Assembly: GCA_002506825.1 (NCBI GenBank)
Contig: DAYH01000027.1
Coordinates: 1-54,269 of the forward strand
Source: Euryarchaeota archaeon UBA103
GTDB taxonomy: Archaea; Thermoplasmatota; Poseidoniia; Poseidoniales; Thalassarchaeaceae
Reading direction: 5' to 3'
DNA: 54,269 bases
Below are positions 17,750-26,195 of the stretch, piece by piece. Below the pieces are notes generated by a model. The model searched no databases, had not been told where the DNA came from, and worked only from the letters and a program-made list of their open reading frames with translations. The position numbers and the translations under genes were made by a program. The number at the start of each line of letters is the position of its first letter. Positions within the stretch are counted from its first letter, which is position 1.

Positions 17750-19135
17750 TTATTCTTCCTTGCGAGAGACTACGATTGCACCCAGTATCGATGCAAGGGC
17801 GATAATCGCAGAGAAGCCGGGAACTGAATCGCCATCTTCAGATGAACTCACTGCTGTTGGAGCAGAGGTGTAAATGATTTCAATCGATATGGCCCCTTCT
17901 ACTGGGATATTTTCCCAATCTCCTTCAAATTGAACTAGGTCTACTATCAGCATCAGAGAGTCACCCTCGTCAACTTGGTGATCCATGACCTGAGTAGAAG
18001 ATAGGTTCTTCCCCCATATGTCGAAGAAGTGATTGAGTGTCAAATCATTTGTTATATCGGTAACTACGTTGATTACCCTTGAACCGGTATACATCACATG
18101 AGTGGACTGACTACATTGCTCTGTATTGAATCCAACATAACTGGGAATCTCAACATCTTCTCCATCAATTGTAATCGTGATATACATGTCTCTGTATCCG
18201 GTTGATGTCCAATCGAAACAAGCTTCGGTCAAGTCTCCTTCTATTGTTAATTTGACAGCTTCCTCGGAGGATGAATTGAAATCAGCCAATGACAATAGTT
18301 CATCTTGGGACAATAAAGGATAGTCTCCGGTTGATTTTGGGAACTTCTCATTGATCGCCTCCATCATGTAGTTTGCAAGAAGTCCTTGTCCCACTGATGT
18401 TGGATGCAATGAGTCGATCATAATACAATTCTTGTCACACATGACAGGAGGAGCGACTACTTCGTTCCCGGAGATAGTTCGCGCCTCCTGATTTTGAAGA
18501 AGGTCATCCGATGCATTCAGTAAATCGAAGACTTGGACATTATCTCCGTAACTATCAGCTAATCTGTTCAGAGTATCGGCCCATTGTATGCTGGCCTCCG
18601 TGAAGTACTCATGCTTCTCAGTAGGAAAAATTTGAGTCAAAAAGGGAAGGAACGACATATTGGGCAATGTCCAAGCTAAGACATCAATGTTAGAATCAGT
18701 CAGTGTATCCAGAATAATAGTCATATTTTCTTCGAGATTAGAGATAAATGAGTAGTCTCCTTTTACAATCTGAGCGTCAGAATCGATAAAGTCCCAAGCT
18801 CCAATCATAATGGTGACCAGAGTACCCTCACTATAGTTTTCAGCAATTGTGGTATGTCTTCCCGCTTCGATCAGAGTCCATGACCTGTCTCCGCCCACTG
18901 CTCCTTCATAGTAGTCTAGTCCCATCAAATTAGCCGCATGGATGGATGCGAACGGACCTCTGTAACCGGTAGGGTCCGATCCAAGGGTACTATCTCCCAA
19001 TGACGCAATCGTGTGGAAGTCAAAGTACCCATCTTCATTAGAATCTTCTTGGGCGGTAACCGCGGTAGTTAGACTACTCACCAGTATCATCGATACAATC
19101 AAGATTGGGACAGACCCGCGTTCATACACACACAT
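17750..19135 (-). CDS. Secreted SGNH/GDSL-type hydrolase with PGF-CTERM-like anchor
   Basis: A 461-residue exported esterase-like protein. After an N-terminal hydrophobic signal there is block I LGDSTLG (Ser nucleophile), a Gly in AVGGDRSW, IMIGAWDF where the family has GxND, and block V MIDSLHPTSVGQG with the catalytic Asp-x-x-His. The Asn of block III appears replaced by Trp-Asp, so block III is atypical. After the catalytic domain there is a beta-rich region, then a Ser/Glu linker and the terminal PGF, hydrophobic stretch and RKEE, which is the architecture of PGF-CTERM signals processed by archaeosortase. It should therefore be an envelope-anchored extracellular enzyme. Substrate not predictable from sequence. 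Confidence 0.85.
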   Translation of the reverse strand: MCVYERGSVPILIVSMILVSSLTTAVTAQEDSNEDGYFDFHTIASLGDSTLGSDPTGYRGPFASIHAANLMGLDYYEGAVGGDRSWTLIEAGRHTTIAENYSEGTLVTIMIGAWDFIDSDAQIVKGDYSFISNLEENMTIILDTLTDSNIDVLAWTLPNMSFLPFLTQIFPTEKHEYFTEASIQWADTLNRLADSYGDNVQVFDLLNASDDLLQNQEARTISGNEVVAPPVMCDKNCIMIDSLHPTSVGQGLLANYMMEAINEKFPKSTGDYPLLSQDELLSLADFNSSSEEAVKLTIEGDLTEACFDWTSTGYRDMYITITIDGEDVEIPSYVGFNTEQCSQSTHVMYTGSRVINVVTDITNDLTLNHFFDIWGKNLSSTQVMDHQVDEGDSLMLIVDLVQFEGDWENIPVEGAISIEIIYTSAPTAVSSSEDGDSVPGFSAIIALASILGAIVVSRKEE

Positions 19136-19198
19136 ACGAAGTGGAAATGATATTTAGTTGATAGTATAGACTAGTAGTTTCTACTTAGTAGAATCCAA

Positions 19199-19711
19199 CT
19201 ACTCACCCTCGTCAGAGTCTGCAACTATTACTCTCGAAGCCCTAAGGACCCTGTCGTGAAGCATATACCCCTCCTCAATCACCTCAATTACCACTCCTGG
19301 GATAATTCCATTTGGCGCAGGAAGCATGGCGACAGCCTCCATTTTAGTTGGATCAAATTGCTTCCCCATTGACTCTATATGGGCCACACCTTCTGATTCT
19401 AAAGCAGTCTTGAATCCTCGCAACGTCATCTTCGTACCTTCCAAGAACCCTTCTCCATTCTCTCCCTCGGATAGAGATATTGCCTTTTCCAATCCACTCA
19501 ATAGGGGGAGTATTTTTCCTGCTAGAGACGATGAACCGAATCTGATTGCTTGAGAGCGCTCCTTAGCGGATTTCTGTCTCAGATTTGCTATATCTGCCGC
19601 ATAGTACTGTAGCTCTTGCTCAAGCTCAGCAATCCTCGCTTTCAGCCCCTCCAACTCGTCCTCTTCTACGATTTCAACACCCTCTGGGCCCGACTCCTCT
19701 TCCTCGCTCAC
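19199..19711 (-). CDS. grpE: GrpE nucleotide exchange factor for DnaK
   Basis: Co-chaperone that releases ADP from DnaK. The 170-residue protein has an acidic N-terminus, a long coiled-coil helix (residues 20-60: ELEGLKARIAELEQEL...) with the family segment YYAADIANLRQKSAKE, and the beta-domain hallmark FDPTKMEAVAMLP and GYMLHDRVLRASRVIVA. All core GrpE features are present. The usual companions dnaK and dnaJ are not in this window; grpE instead lies 41 bp after rli1 on the same strand. The archaeal DnaK system is of bacterial origin by transfer, as established for the family. Confidence 0.95.
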   Translation of the reverse strand: MSEEEESGPEGVEIVEEDELEGLKARIAELEQELQYYAADIANLRQKSAKERSQAIRFGSSSLAGKILPLLSGLEKAISLSEGENGEGFLEGTKMTLRGFKTALESEGVAHIESMGKQFDPTKMEAVAMLPAPNGIIPGVVIEVIEEGYMLHDRVLRASRVIVADSDEGE

Positions 19712-19752
19712 AATTATTCGCCTCCATGCACCTTCAATAATCCAATGGATAT

Positions 19753-21522
19753 CTAGTCAGAATAGAAGTATTCTCCATTGGCCTTCTGTTCCCTGTCCTT
19801 GACGCTTCCCGGTTTGTTTATCCTCGGGCGCTTTGACTCATGGTCTCTCCTGAATGTCACTTCTACACCAGAGAGGAATCTATTCATCCCCTTTCTCAGA
19901 CTAAGTGGTCCGACTGCGTGGCCCTGTTTCCCCCCTTCTCCTTCGAAAACCAACAGGGAGTCACTTACTATGTCCACGAAGTAGATGTCGTGGTCAATCA
20001 CCATGGCCGCCTTTTCATTTCCTTCCATGGTCCTCTTGATGGCCTTAGCAGCCTCCATCCTGGCATTTGCATCTAAGTGGGCACTCGGCTCATCTAGGAG
20101 ATATAGATCGGCCTCCTTGCCAAGACATATGGCAATGCTGACGGCCTGTAACTCGCCCCCGGACAGTCTTGATGCATCCAAGTCTAGCATCTTGTCTATC
20201 TGAAGCGGTCTTATGACTTGGGTGTGAAACTCACCTGATCTCCACTTGGTGCCGATTTCAACATCCAACCACAACTGCACGCTTCCCTCAAAGTCTGTGG
20301 AGACATGTTGGGGCTTGTATGAAACTGCCGCTTCCATGGTACACCAGCCCTGATCTGGCTCCAGCTCCCCGGCAATCATCTTGACCATGGTCGTCTTTCC
20401 AGTTGCATTGGGCCCGACCACTCCAATGACCTCGGCTGATCTTACCTGCCCCTGTCCGGTCGTCAGCTGAAAATCACCCATTTTCTTCTCCATATCGCCC
20501 CATTTGAGAATGGGAAGGCCAATATCTTCGCCTCTCGTCCTGCCTCTAACGAATCTGATAGGTTTGTTCCTAATCCTCACGTTCTCTTCCGGCAGATATC
20601 CTTCCAAGTAGGCGTTTATAGCCGTCCTAGTTGTCCTAGGGGGAGTAAATATGCCATATGCCGCCCTCTCTCCGTAAACTACGTGAAGGAGGTCGCAAAG
20701 AACATCTAGTATCGCCAAATCGTGTTCCACTACCAATACGCGTTTTCCCATGGAAGAGAGATCTTGGATAATTCTGACCATCCTCATCCTCTCGTATATG
20801 TCAAGATAAGATGATGGCTCATCGAAGAAATATACATCCGCCTCTTTGAGCAGAGTCGCACAAAGGGCGACTCTCTGTAGTTCCCCGCCGGACAGAGACC
20901 CAAGCTTCCTCGATAGTATGTGCGTGATTCCCAATGCTTCGGAGTATTTTTCGATATCTCCCCTATCATCTACTCTCTCAAGCAACTCATTGACTTCTCC
21001 CTCGAAAATTTTAGGAAGCTTATCGATGTACTGCGGTTTCACTGCTATGCTGACTCCTTCCTCTGAGAGCAGTGCAAGATAGTCCCTCAATTCCCCTCTT
21101 GGGAATGTGGTAATTACTTCGTCCCAATTGGGTGATCGATTGCTCCAATCTCCTAGATTTGGAGTGATACTCCCCGATAATAGGTTGACAGCTGTCGACT
21201 TGCCCATACCATTTGGACCCAGTATTCCTACTACCTGCTCCTGTCTCGGAGCAGGGAGGCGGAATAGTCTGAATCCATTCTCGCCGTAGCAATGAGACAT
21301 TTCGGAATCCAGCTCCTCTGGTAGATTTATCACAATTACAGCATTATCCGGGCAGTGCCTCGCTCTGTTGAAGCACACGGGGCAGGCCGACTCTAGAATT
21401 TTGCATTTGTCACCATCGAATTGTATGCATTCCCGCTCACACAGGCCCGAATATTTCTTCAAATAGGTAAATGCATTACTATTGGGCTTGCACCTATCCT
21501 CCAAGAGAACCGCCACTCTCAT
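19753..21522 (-). CDS. Ribosome recycling ATPase ABCE1/Rli1 with degenerate Fe-S domain
   Basis: Twin-ABC ATPase that splits ribosomes after termination. The start MRVAVLLEDRC matches the family's beginning. NBD1 has Walker A GPNGMGKST, signature LSGGELQRVA and Walker B VYFFDEPSSYLD; NBD2 has GPNATGKTT, LSGGELQAVSIA and LYLLDEPSAHLD; the hinge YERMRMV and a final basic segment are present. The N-terminal ferredoxin-like domain is unusual. Family members have eight Cys ligands (C-x4-C...C...C-P and C-x2-C-x2-C-x3-C-P). Here Cys are at 11, 28, 32, 40, 47, 50 and 57; the second Cys of the first set is replaced within KPNSN and the third of the second set by Arg 53. Cys 40 is additional. ATPase parts look fully functional. 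Confidence 0.95.
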   Translation of the reverse strand: MRVAVLLEDRCKPNSNAFTYLKKYSGLCERECIQFDGDKCKILESACPVCFNRARHCPDNAVIVINLPEELDSEMSHCYGENGFRLFRLPAPRQEQVVGILGPNGMGKSTAVNLLSGSITPNLGDWSNRSPNWDEVITTFPRGELRDYLALLSEEGVSIAVKPQYIDKLPKIFEGEVNELLERVDDRGDIEKYSEALGITHILSRKLGSLSGGELQRVALCATLLKEADVYFFDEPSSYLDIYERMRMVRIIQDLSSMGKRVLVVEHDLAILDVLCDLLHVVYGERAAYGIFTPPRTTRTAINAYLEGYLPEENVRIRNKPIRFVRGRTRGEDIGLPILKWGDMEKKMGDFQLTTGQGQVRSAEVIGVVGPNATGKTTMVKMIAGELEPDQGWCTMEAAVSYKPQHVSTDFEGSVQLWLDVEIGTKWRSGEFHTQVIRPLQIDKMLDLDASRLSGGELQAVSIAICLGKEADLYLLDEPSAHLDANARMEAAKAIKRTMEGNEKAAMVIDHDIYFVDIVSDSLLVFEGEGGKQGHAVGPLSLRKGMNRFLSGVEVTFRRDHESKRPRINKPGSVKDREQKANGEYFYSD

Positions 21523-21585
21523 GTTACTTCCTCTAGTGATTCACTCAATACTTCTTTGGCTTCATACGGTCTTAATCTGCCTTAT

Positions 21586-22836
21586 CTATACCGCCAAGAA
21601 CCTGTATCTTGCGTAAACATAACCAGCGAGAGCTATTTTCTCGGATTTCGAAAGTTGTATCCTCTCGGTGAAAACATCTCCTCCCTTCTTCTTGATCTTA
21701 GCCATTATTGACTCGTAAAACTTGGCCATTGCGGCGGGGGAATATCTTGATGCTTTGTCCAGCATTGGTAATAGCTTGAAAGCTCTCTCACGATACCTCT
21801 CTGCTTGCTCTATGAAATCCTCAACGAATGGTTTCCAGCCAGGATGATTGACAACCTTCGAGCCCTCAAGAACATCCTCAGGAGTAATTCCGAATCTAGC
21901 TAAATCTTCGGTTGGAAGATAGATTCTGTTCCTCGCGGCATCCTCAGCGACATCTCGAAGGATATTCGTCAACTGCATGTAGATCCCCCAAGCCTCAGCA
22001 TATTCGACAGCCATTGGATCGTCGTAACCATAAATCTCGATACAAACCAAGCCAACCGTAGACGCAACTCTATAGCAGTACGCATATAGGTCCTCGAATG
22101 TTTCATAGCGGTTCCTATGGAAATCATCCTCCATACCGCTTATCATATCATCAAGCTCTTGCCTCTGAATGCCAAATTTCCTCACAGTGTCCTTCAATGC
22201 GATAAAAATCGGGTCAGTGGAAGTCACATTTTCGTAAGCTGTGGACAGCTTTTTACGATAATAGAATAGTTGGGACATCTTCTCATTATACGAAGTTCTG
22301 TCCACTACCGGGTCGCCAGAGCTCAGCTTCTCAATACTGATTCTGTAGTCAATGGACTCGGGGTCATCGGAGGATCCACCAGGGAAATAATCGACATAGT
22401 CTCCGTCAGCAATATCATCCGCTCTTCTGCAGAATGCGTAGTAGGCACAAATAGCCCTCCTCTGTAGGTCGGGAAGATACTTGAAAGAGTGATAGAAATT
22501 ACCCGCCTCTCTCCTGGTGAGCTCCTCGCAGTAGTCATAAGCGGTCTCTACGATACTATCTGGAACCTCATTCTCAGACCAAATAGGGGCATCGATATGA
22601 GAGAATGGATTAACCAGTTCCCCCCTATTTCCAATTACGCCCATAAAGAGGGCCCCCTCTCTCACTGCTTCCAATGCAGTGATGCTAATGGCCCTGACAG
22701 CCTCTCTGGTCATTCCAACTGTTTCCCTGACTCGATCAATTCCTTTCGAGTCAATATCGGACTCGATAAGAGAAACGCTTCGCTCGGAAATGAATTCCAC
22801 TGTGGTGGATTCCCTCATCTCCTCAGCCTTAGACAT
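21586..22836 (-). CDS. Squalene/phytoene synthase family enzyme (first of two)
   Basis: Head-to-head prenyl transferase that condenses two C15 or C20 diphosphates. The catalytic Asp-rich motifs are present: RRADDIADG near residue 140 and NILRDVAEDAARNRIYLP near 287, with GNFYHSFKYLP at the start of the domain and a C-terminal YARYRFLAV. The 416-residue length includes about 95 extra N-terminal residues that I do not recognise, including a segment with REAVRAISITALEAVREGA. Immediately upstream on the same strand lies a second family member. No phytoene desaturase, HpnE or lycopene cyclase gene is in the window, so phytoene versus squalene as product cannot be decided from context. Confidence 0.9.
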   Translation of the reverse strand: MSKAEEMRESTTVEFISERSVSLIESDIDSKGIDRVRETVGMTREAVRAISITALEAVREGALFMGVIGNRGELVNPFSHIDAPIWSENEVPDSIVETAYDYCEELTRREAGNFYHSFKYLPDLQRRAICAYYAFCRRADDIADGDYVDYFPGGSSDDPESIDYRISIEKLSSGDPVVDRTSYNEKMSQLFYYRKKLSTAYENVTSTDPIFIALKDTVRKFGIQRQELDDMISGMEDDFHRNRYETFEDLYAYCYRVASTVGLVCIEIYGYDDPMAVEYAEAWGIYMQLTNILRDVAEDAARNRIYLPTEDLARFGITPEDVLEGSKVVNHPGWKPFVEDFIEQAERYRERAFKLLPMLDKASRYSPAAMAKFYESIMAKIKKKGGDVFTERIQLSKSEKIALAGYVYARYRFLAV

Positions 22837-22929
22837 CTAATTCAAGGAGCGACTACATGGCCCTATTGAACCTCTCCCCGAGTTGAGTATCCGATCTTAA
22901 GGGAACGATAGGCGCTCCGATTAACGGCA

Positions 22930-23925
22930 TCATTCCAATAGCGAATTACTCATCTTCCTAAATGGAAGGCTCAGAATCACCTTTCTCACTATCTCGTTAA
23001 TCTCTTTTCTCGTTATCTTTACTCTGTTCTTTCCGTCAAGAACGTTCTGCTTCCTAAGTAAATCAAGGGTCCTTTTTCCTATGATGACTGGAATCATACA
23101 GGCTCCTCTGAGGCGGTATTGATTATGTGGCAACAAGCCGATGTACCTCACAGCCTCATCAAGGTGCTCTTCAGCTCGTCCTATGTATTCGTCAAGCAGG
23201 GGCCTGAAAATATTGATACTTTCCGAACTAAGTAGGTCTTCCGGACTCAAGCCAATCTTCTCAAGATCATCCATTGGTATGTAGCAACGCCCTATTCCCA
23301 GGTCCTCTGGGATGTCCCTGAGGATATTGATCAGTTGCAGTGCCTTACCAAATCGAACTCCAGATGACATCATGTCCTCTTTCATTTCCGGACTGGCATC
23401 AAACGCATGCTCCAAGCAGATTTCTGTCCAGAACTCACCAACGCTTCCAGCGACTCTGTAGGCGTAATCATCCATCTCCTCATATCTTTTTAGGGACTTA
23501 ATCCCCTCACTTTTCTTGTCTGAGAATCTCTCTAGGTCCATCCTCTGGCCACTGACAATGGTATTCAAGCACTTTCTAATCAATTCTTGATCAACTAATG
23601 AGGACGTCTCAAGAAGCTCAATCGGACCATTCGCCCCTCGAAGCAGTAGCCCTTCTGCAGGATTATCCTGGATATCAGAAAGATTTGAGAAATCAGGCAT
23701 AGAGTCAGAATGGCCTTGGGCCCTATTGTTGTAATCTTCCAATAACTGCTGGAGGTCTTCCCCTCCAGAATCGCCAGAATCGGCAATGGTGTCAGAAATT
23801 CTAGCCAGGAGATATAGTAGCCCTATCTGTCCCTTTACGGATTTAGGTAGTCTTTTCAGTGTCAGGTAGAATGACCTTGAAGTCCCTTCGAGGAGCTTGT
23901 CGTTGAATGAATCTAGCTCAGTCAT
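22930..23925 (-). CDS. Squalene/phytoene synthase family enzyme (second of two)
   Basis: A 331-residue family member that differs clearly from its neighbour. It starts with the substrate-binding segment TSRSFYLTLKRLPKSV, then the first Asp motif RISDTIADS near residue 45 and the second ILRDIPEDLGIGRCYIP near residue 205. The TSRSF start and SDTIAD motif are of the kind seen in squalene-synthase-like members; this is an impression, not a computed placement. It lies 34 bp downstream of sucD and 93 bp upstream of the first synthase, all on the minus strand. The last 40 residues are basic. A HpnC/HpnD-like pair for squalene, or a squalene plus phytoene pair, are the two readings. Confidence 0.9.
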   Translation of the reverse strand: MTELDSFNDKLLEGTSRSFYLTLKRLPKSVKGQIGLLYLLARISDTIADSGDSGGEDLQQLLEDYNNRAQGHSDSMPDFSNLSDIQDNPAEGLLLRGANGPIELLETSSLVDQELIRKCLNTIVSGQRMDLERFSDKKSEGIKSLKRYEEMDDYAYRVAGSVGEFWTEICLEHAFDASPEMKEDMMSSGVRFGKALQLINILRDIPEDLGIGRCYIPMDDLEKIGLSPEDLLSSESINIFRPLLDEYIGRAEEHLDEAVRYIGLLPHNQYRLRGACMIPVIIGKRTLDLLRKQNVLDGKNRVKITRKEINEIVRKVILSLPFRKMSNSLLE

Positions 23926-23959
23926 GATTCTCCCTCATGATGCGCAGGGCATCTTACAC

Positions 23960-24886
23960 CTAAGACTCTCGCAATCCAGCTTCAATCAATGCCCCAACCA
24001 GGACTTGTCCAATTTCAGAGGGATCTCTAGCCACATATATTCCTGCCTTCTCAAAAGCGGCGAATTTCTCAGCGGCTGTCCCCTTGCCCCCAGAAATTAT
24101 GGCACCCGCATGCCCCATCCTCTTTCCAGGGGGGGCCGTCGAACCAGCTACAAATCCGATTACAGGCTTGCTCATGTTGTCAGAAACCCACTCTGCCGCC
24201 TCTTCTTCGGCAGAACCACCTATCTCTCCAATCATCACCACTGCTACAGTTTCTGGGTCTTCTTCAAAGGCGCTTAGGCAATCTATGAATCCAGTGCCGC
24301 TAACAGGATCTCCTCCAATCCCCACGCAAGTGGTCTGCCCCTCGTCCACACTCATTGTCTGTGCTACCGCCTCGTAAGTGAGGGTACCAGATTTAGAGAC
24401 AATTCCAATACGTCCCTTCTTGTGGATAAATGCAGGCATTATTCCGACCTTGCACCCACCGTTTAATCCAGGTGATATTATGCCAGGGCAGTTGGGTCCA
24501 ATCAGTCTGACCTTCTCGAACTCGTTAACCTTGTCTACGGCTCTTATCATATCTAATGTTGGAATTCCTTCGGTAATGCAGACGATAAGTCCGCCGCCAT
24601 TCTCATTGAATGCCTCGGCGGCCTCATGAATCGCCGCGGCGGCAAATCTTGCTGGAACATATATCGCACTCACATCCGCCCCAGTTTCCGATACTGCTTC
24701 CATCATACTGTCGAACACTGGTACTATATGTCCATCCAAATCAACCTCTTGTCCGCCCTTGCCGGGGGTGACTCCCCCTACTACATCGGTATTGTATCGG
24801 ACCATTCTCGTTCCATGAAAGGTACCTTGTTTACCCGTGATACCTTGTATCAGGATTTTACTTTCTTCATTTATCCAGATAGACAT
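23960..24886 (-). CDS. sucD: Succinate-CoA ligase (ADP-forming) alpha subunit
   Basis: Subunit of the citric-acid-cycle enzyme that interconverts succinyl-CoA and succinate with substrate-level phosphorylation. The 308-residue product has the CoA-binding Rossmann start ILIQGITGKQGTFH, GPNCPGIISPG in the middle, GRIGIVSKSGTLTYEA, and the phosphohistidine segment MGHAGAIISGGKGTAAEKFAAF trimmed here to GHAGAI with the catalytic His. Family length is about 290. ATG 24886 overlaps the stop of sucC (TGATG), giving translational coupling and supporting this start over a TTG one codon upstream. Confidence 0.97.
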   Translation of the reverse strand: MSIWINEESKILIQGITGKQGTFHGTRMVRYNTDVVGGVTPGKGGQEVDLDGHIVPVFDSMMEAVSETGADVSAIYVPARFAAAAIHEAAEAFNENGGGLIVCITEGIPTLDMIRAVDKVNEFEKVRLIGPNCPGIISPGLNGGCKVGIMPAFIHKKGRIGIVSKSGTLTYEAVAQTMSVDEGQTTCVGIGGDPVSGTGFIDCLSAFEEDPETVAVVMIGEIGGSAEEEAAEWVSDNMSKPVIGFVAGSTAPPGKRMGHAGAIISGGKGTAAEKFAAFEKAGIYVARDPSEIGQVLVGALIEAGLRES

Positions 24887-26094
24887 CAATTGCCACCCCC
24901 TATTAGATCAACGATTTTCCTAGCTCCCTCTGATAGTGAGCTCACAGTGTGGATTGAGATTTCACCACTGTCTAAAATCGCTTTTCCTTCTTCGTGATTC
25001 GTACCAGAGAAGCGAACTACTAGCGGTACTTCTAATCCCAGTTCTTTCGAGGCCTCTATTACACTCATAGCTACCATATCACAACGAATTATTCCTCCAA
25101 AGATATTTACAAGGATGCCTTCGACATTTTCATCTTCCAGAATTATCTGGAATGCCGCAGTGATGGATTCTCTGGTTGCCCCTCCTCCTATATCTAGGAA
25201 ATTTGCAGGCTCCCCCCCGTAAAGTTTGATCACATCCATCGACGCCATAGCGAGGCCGGCGCCATTAACCAAACATCCTATATTTCCATCTAATTTGACA
25301 TATGAGAGCCCTAAGTCATTGGCTCTTATTTCCACGTCCTCTTCCTCGGAAAGGTCTCTGACATCATCTCTCCAAGGATGTCTGAAGTTGGCATTTTCAT
25401 CTAGCCCTACTTTGGCATCTAGGGCCACCATAGTTCCCGCTTTGGTCCTTACAAGAGGGTTTATCTCTATCATTGAACAGTCCCTCTCAACAAACATTCT
25501 GTAAAGCGAACCTAACATCTGAATCATCTCTTTAGATGAATCCCCAGTCAATCCTAGCGACTTTGATAGAGACACACAGTCATTCTCAAGAAGGCCCAGA
25601 GAAGGATCTGCCCATATTTTATGAATGGCTTCCGGGTTGTTCTCCGCTACCTCTTCGATATCTACGCCTCCTTCTGTTGAGGCCATAACGAGAACAGATT
25701 TCCTGTCCCTGTCTACGAGAATGGCAAGATAGAATTCGTGGTCAATGTCGCAACCCGACTCCACATACATGTTACTGACTATCTTCCCCTCTGCGCCGGT
25801 CTGCTTTGTTACCAGAAGATTCCCACAAATATTTCTTGAGAACTCTTCAACATCGTCCCTGGAAAAGGCAATCTTAACTCCTCCTTTCATAACTTCATCT
25901 CCAGATTCTGGATTATACAGAGTCCCCTTTCCTCTTCCTCCAGCATGAATCTGACTCTTCACAGCAACAATCTTTGATCCTAGCGAGTCATACGCGGCAA
26001 GAGCTTCAGGCACACTCCTGCAGTGAACTCCTTCTAACACTCTGACTCCGAATTCACGGAACATTTCCTTTGCTTGATACTCGTGTATGTTCAT
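24886..26094 (-). CDS. sucC: Succinate-CoA ligase (ADP-forming) beta subunit
   Basis: Nucleotide- and succinate-binding partner of SucD. The 402-residue protein begins with the ATP-grasp hallmark MNIHEYQAKEMFREFGV, followed by KSQIHAGGRGKGT, the metal-binding SMIEINPLV region, LDAKVGLDENANFRHP and the C-terminal GCLVNGAGLAMASMD and NIFGGIIRCDMVA blocks. All match the family and the length is usual (about 385-400). It starts the long minus-strand gene run and is divergent from the nucleotidyltransferase gene, with 101 bp between for both promoters. Confidence 0.97.
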   Translation of the reverse strand: MNIHEYQAKEMFREFGVRVLEGVHCRSVPEALAAYDSLGSKIVAVKSQIHAGGRGKGTLYNPESGDEVMKGGVKIAFSRDDVEEFSRNICGNLLVTKQTGAEGKIVSNMYVESGCDIDHEFYLAILVDRDRKSVLVMASTEGGVDIEEVAENNPEAIHKIWADPSLGLLENDCVSLSKSLGLTGDSSKEMIQMLGSLYRMFVERDCSMIEINPLVRTKAGTMVALDAKVGLDENANFRHPWRDDVRDLSEEEDVEIRANDLGLSYVKLDGNIGCLVNGAGLAMASMDVIKLYGGEPANFLDIGGGATRESITAAFQIILEDENVEGILVNIFGGIIRCDMVAMSVIEASKELGLEVPLVVRFSGTNHEEGKAILDSGEISIHTVSSLSEGARKIVDLIGGGN

Positions 26095-26195
26095 GTTATG
26101 TATCTCCCACTGGCACTCCGTCTTTGAAGGATGCGCTAGCTAGCACCGAGTCAAGTACACGAAGCGCTCAAACAGTTTCACCCCGCCCCACAACC

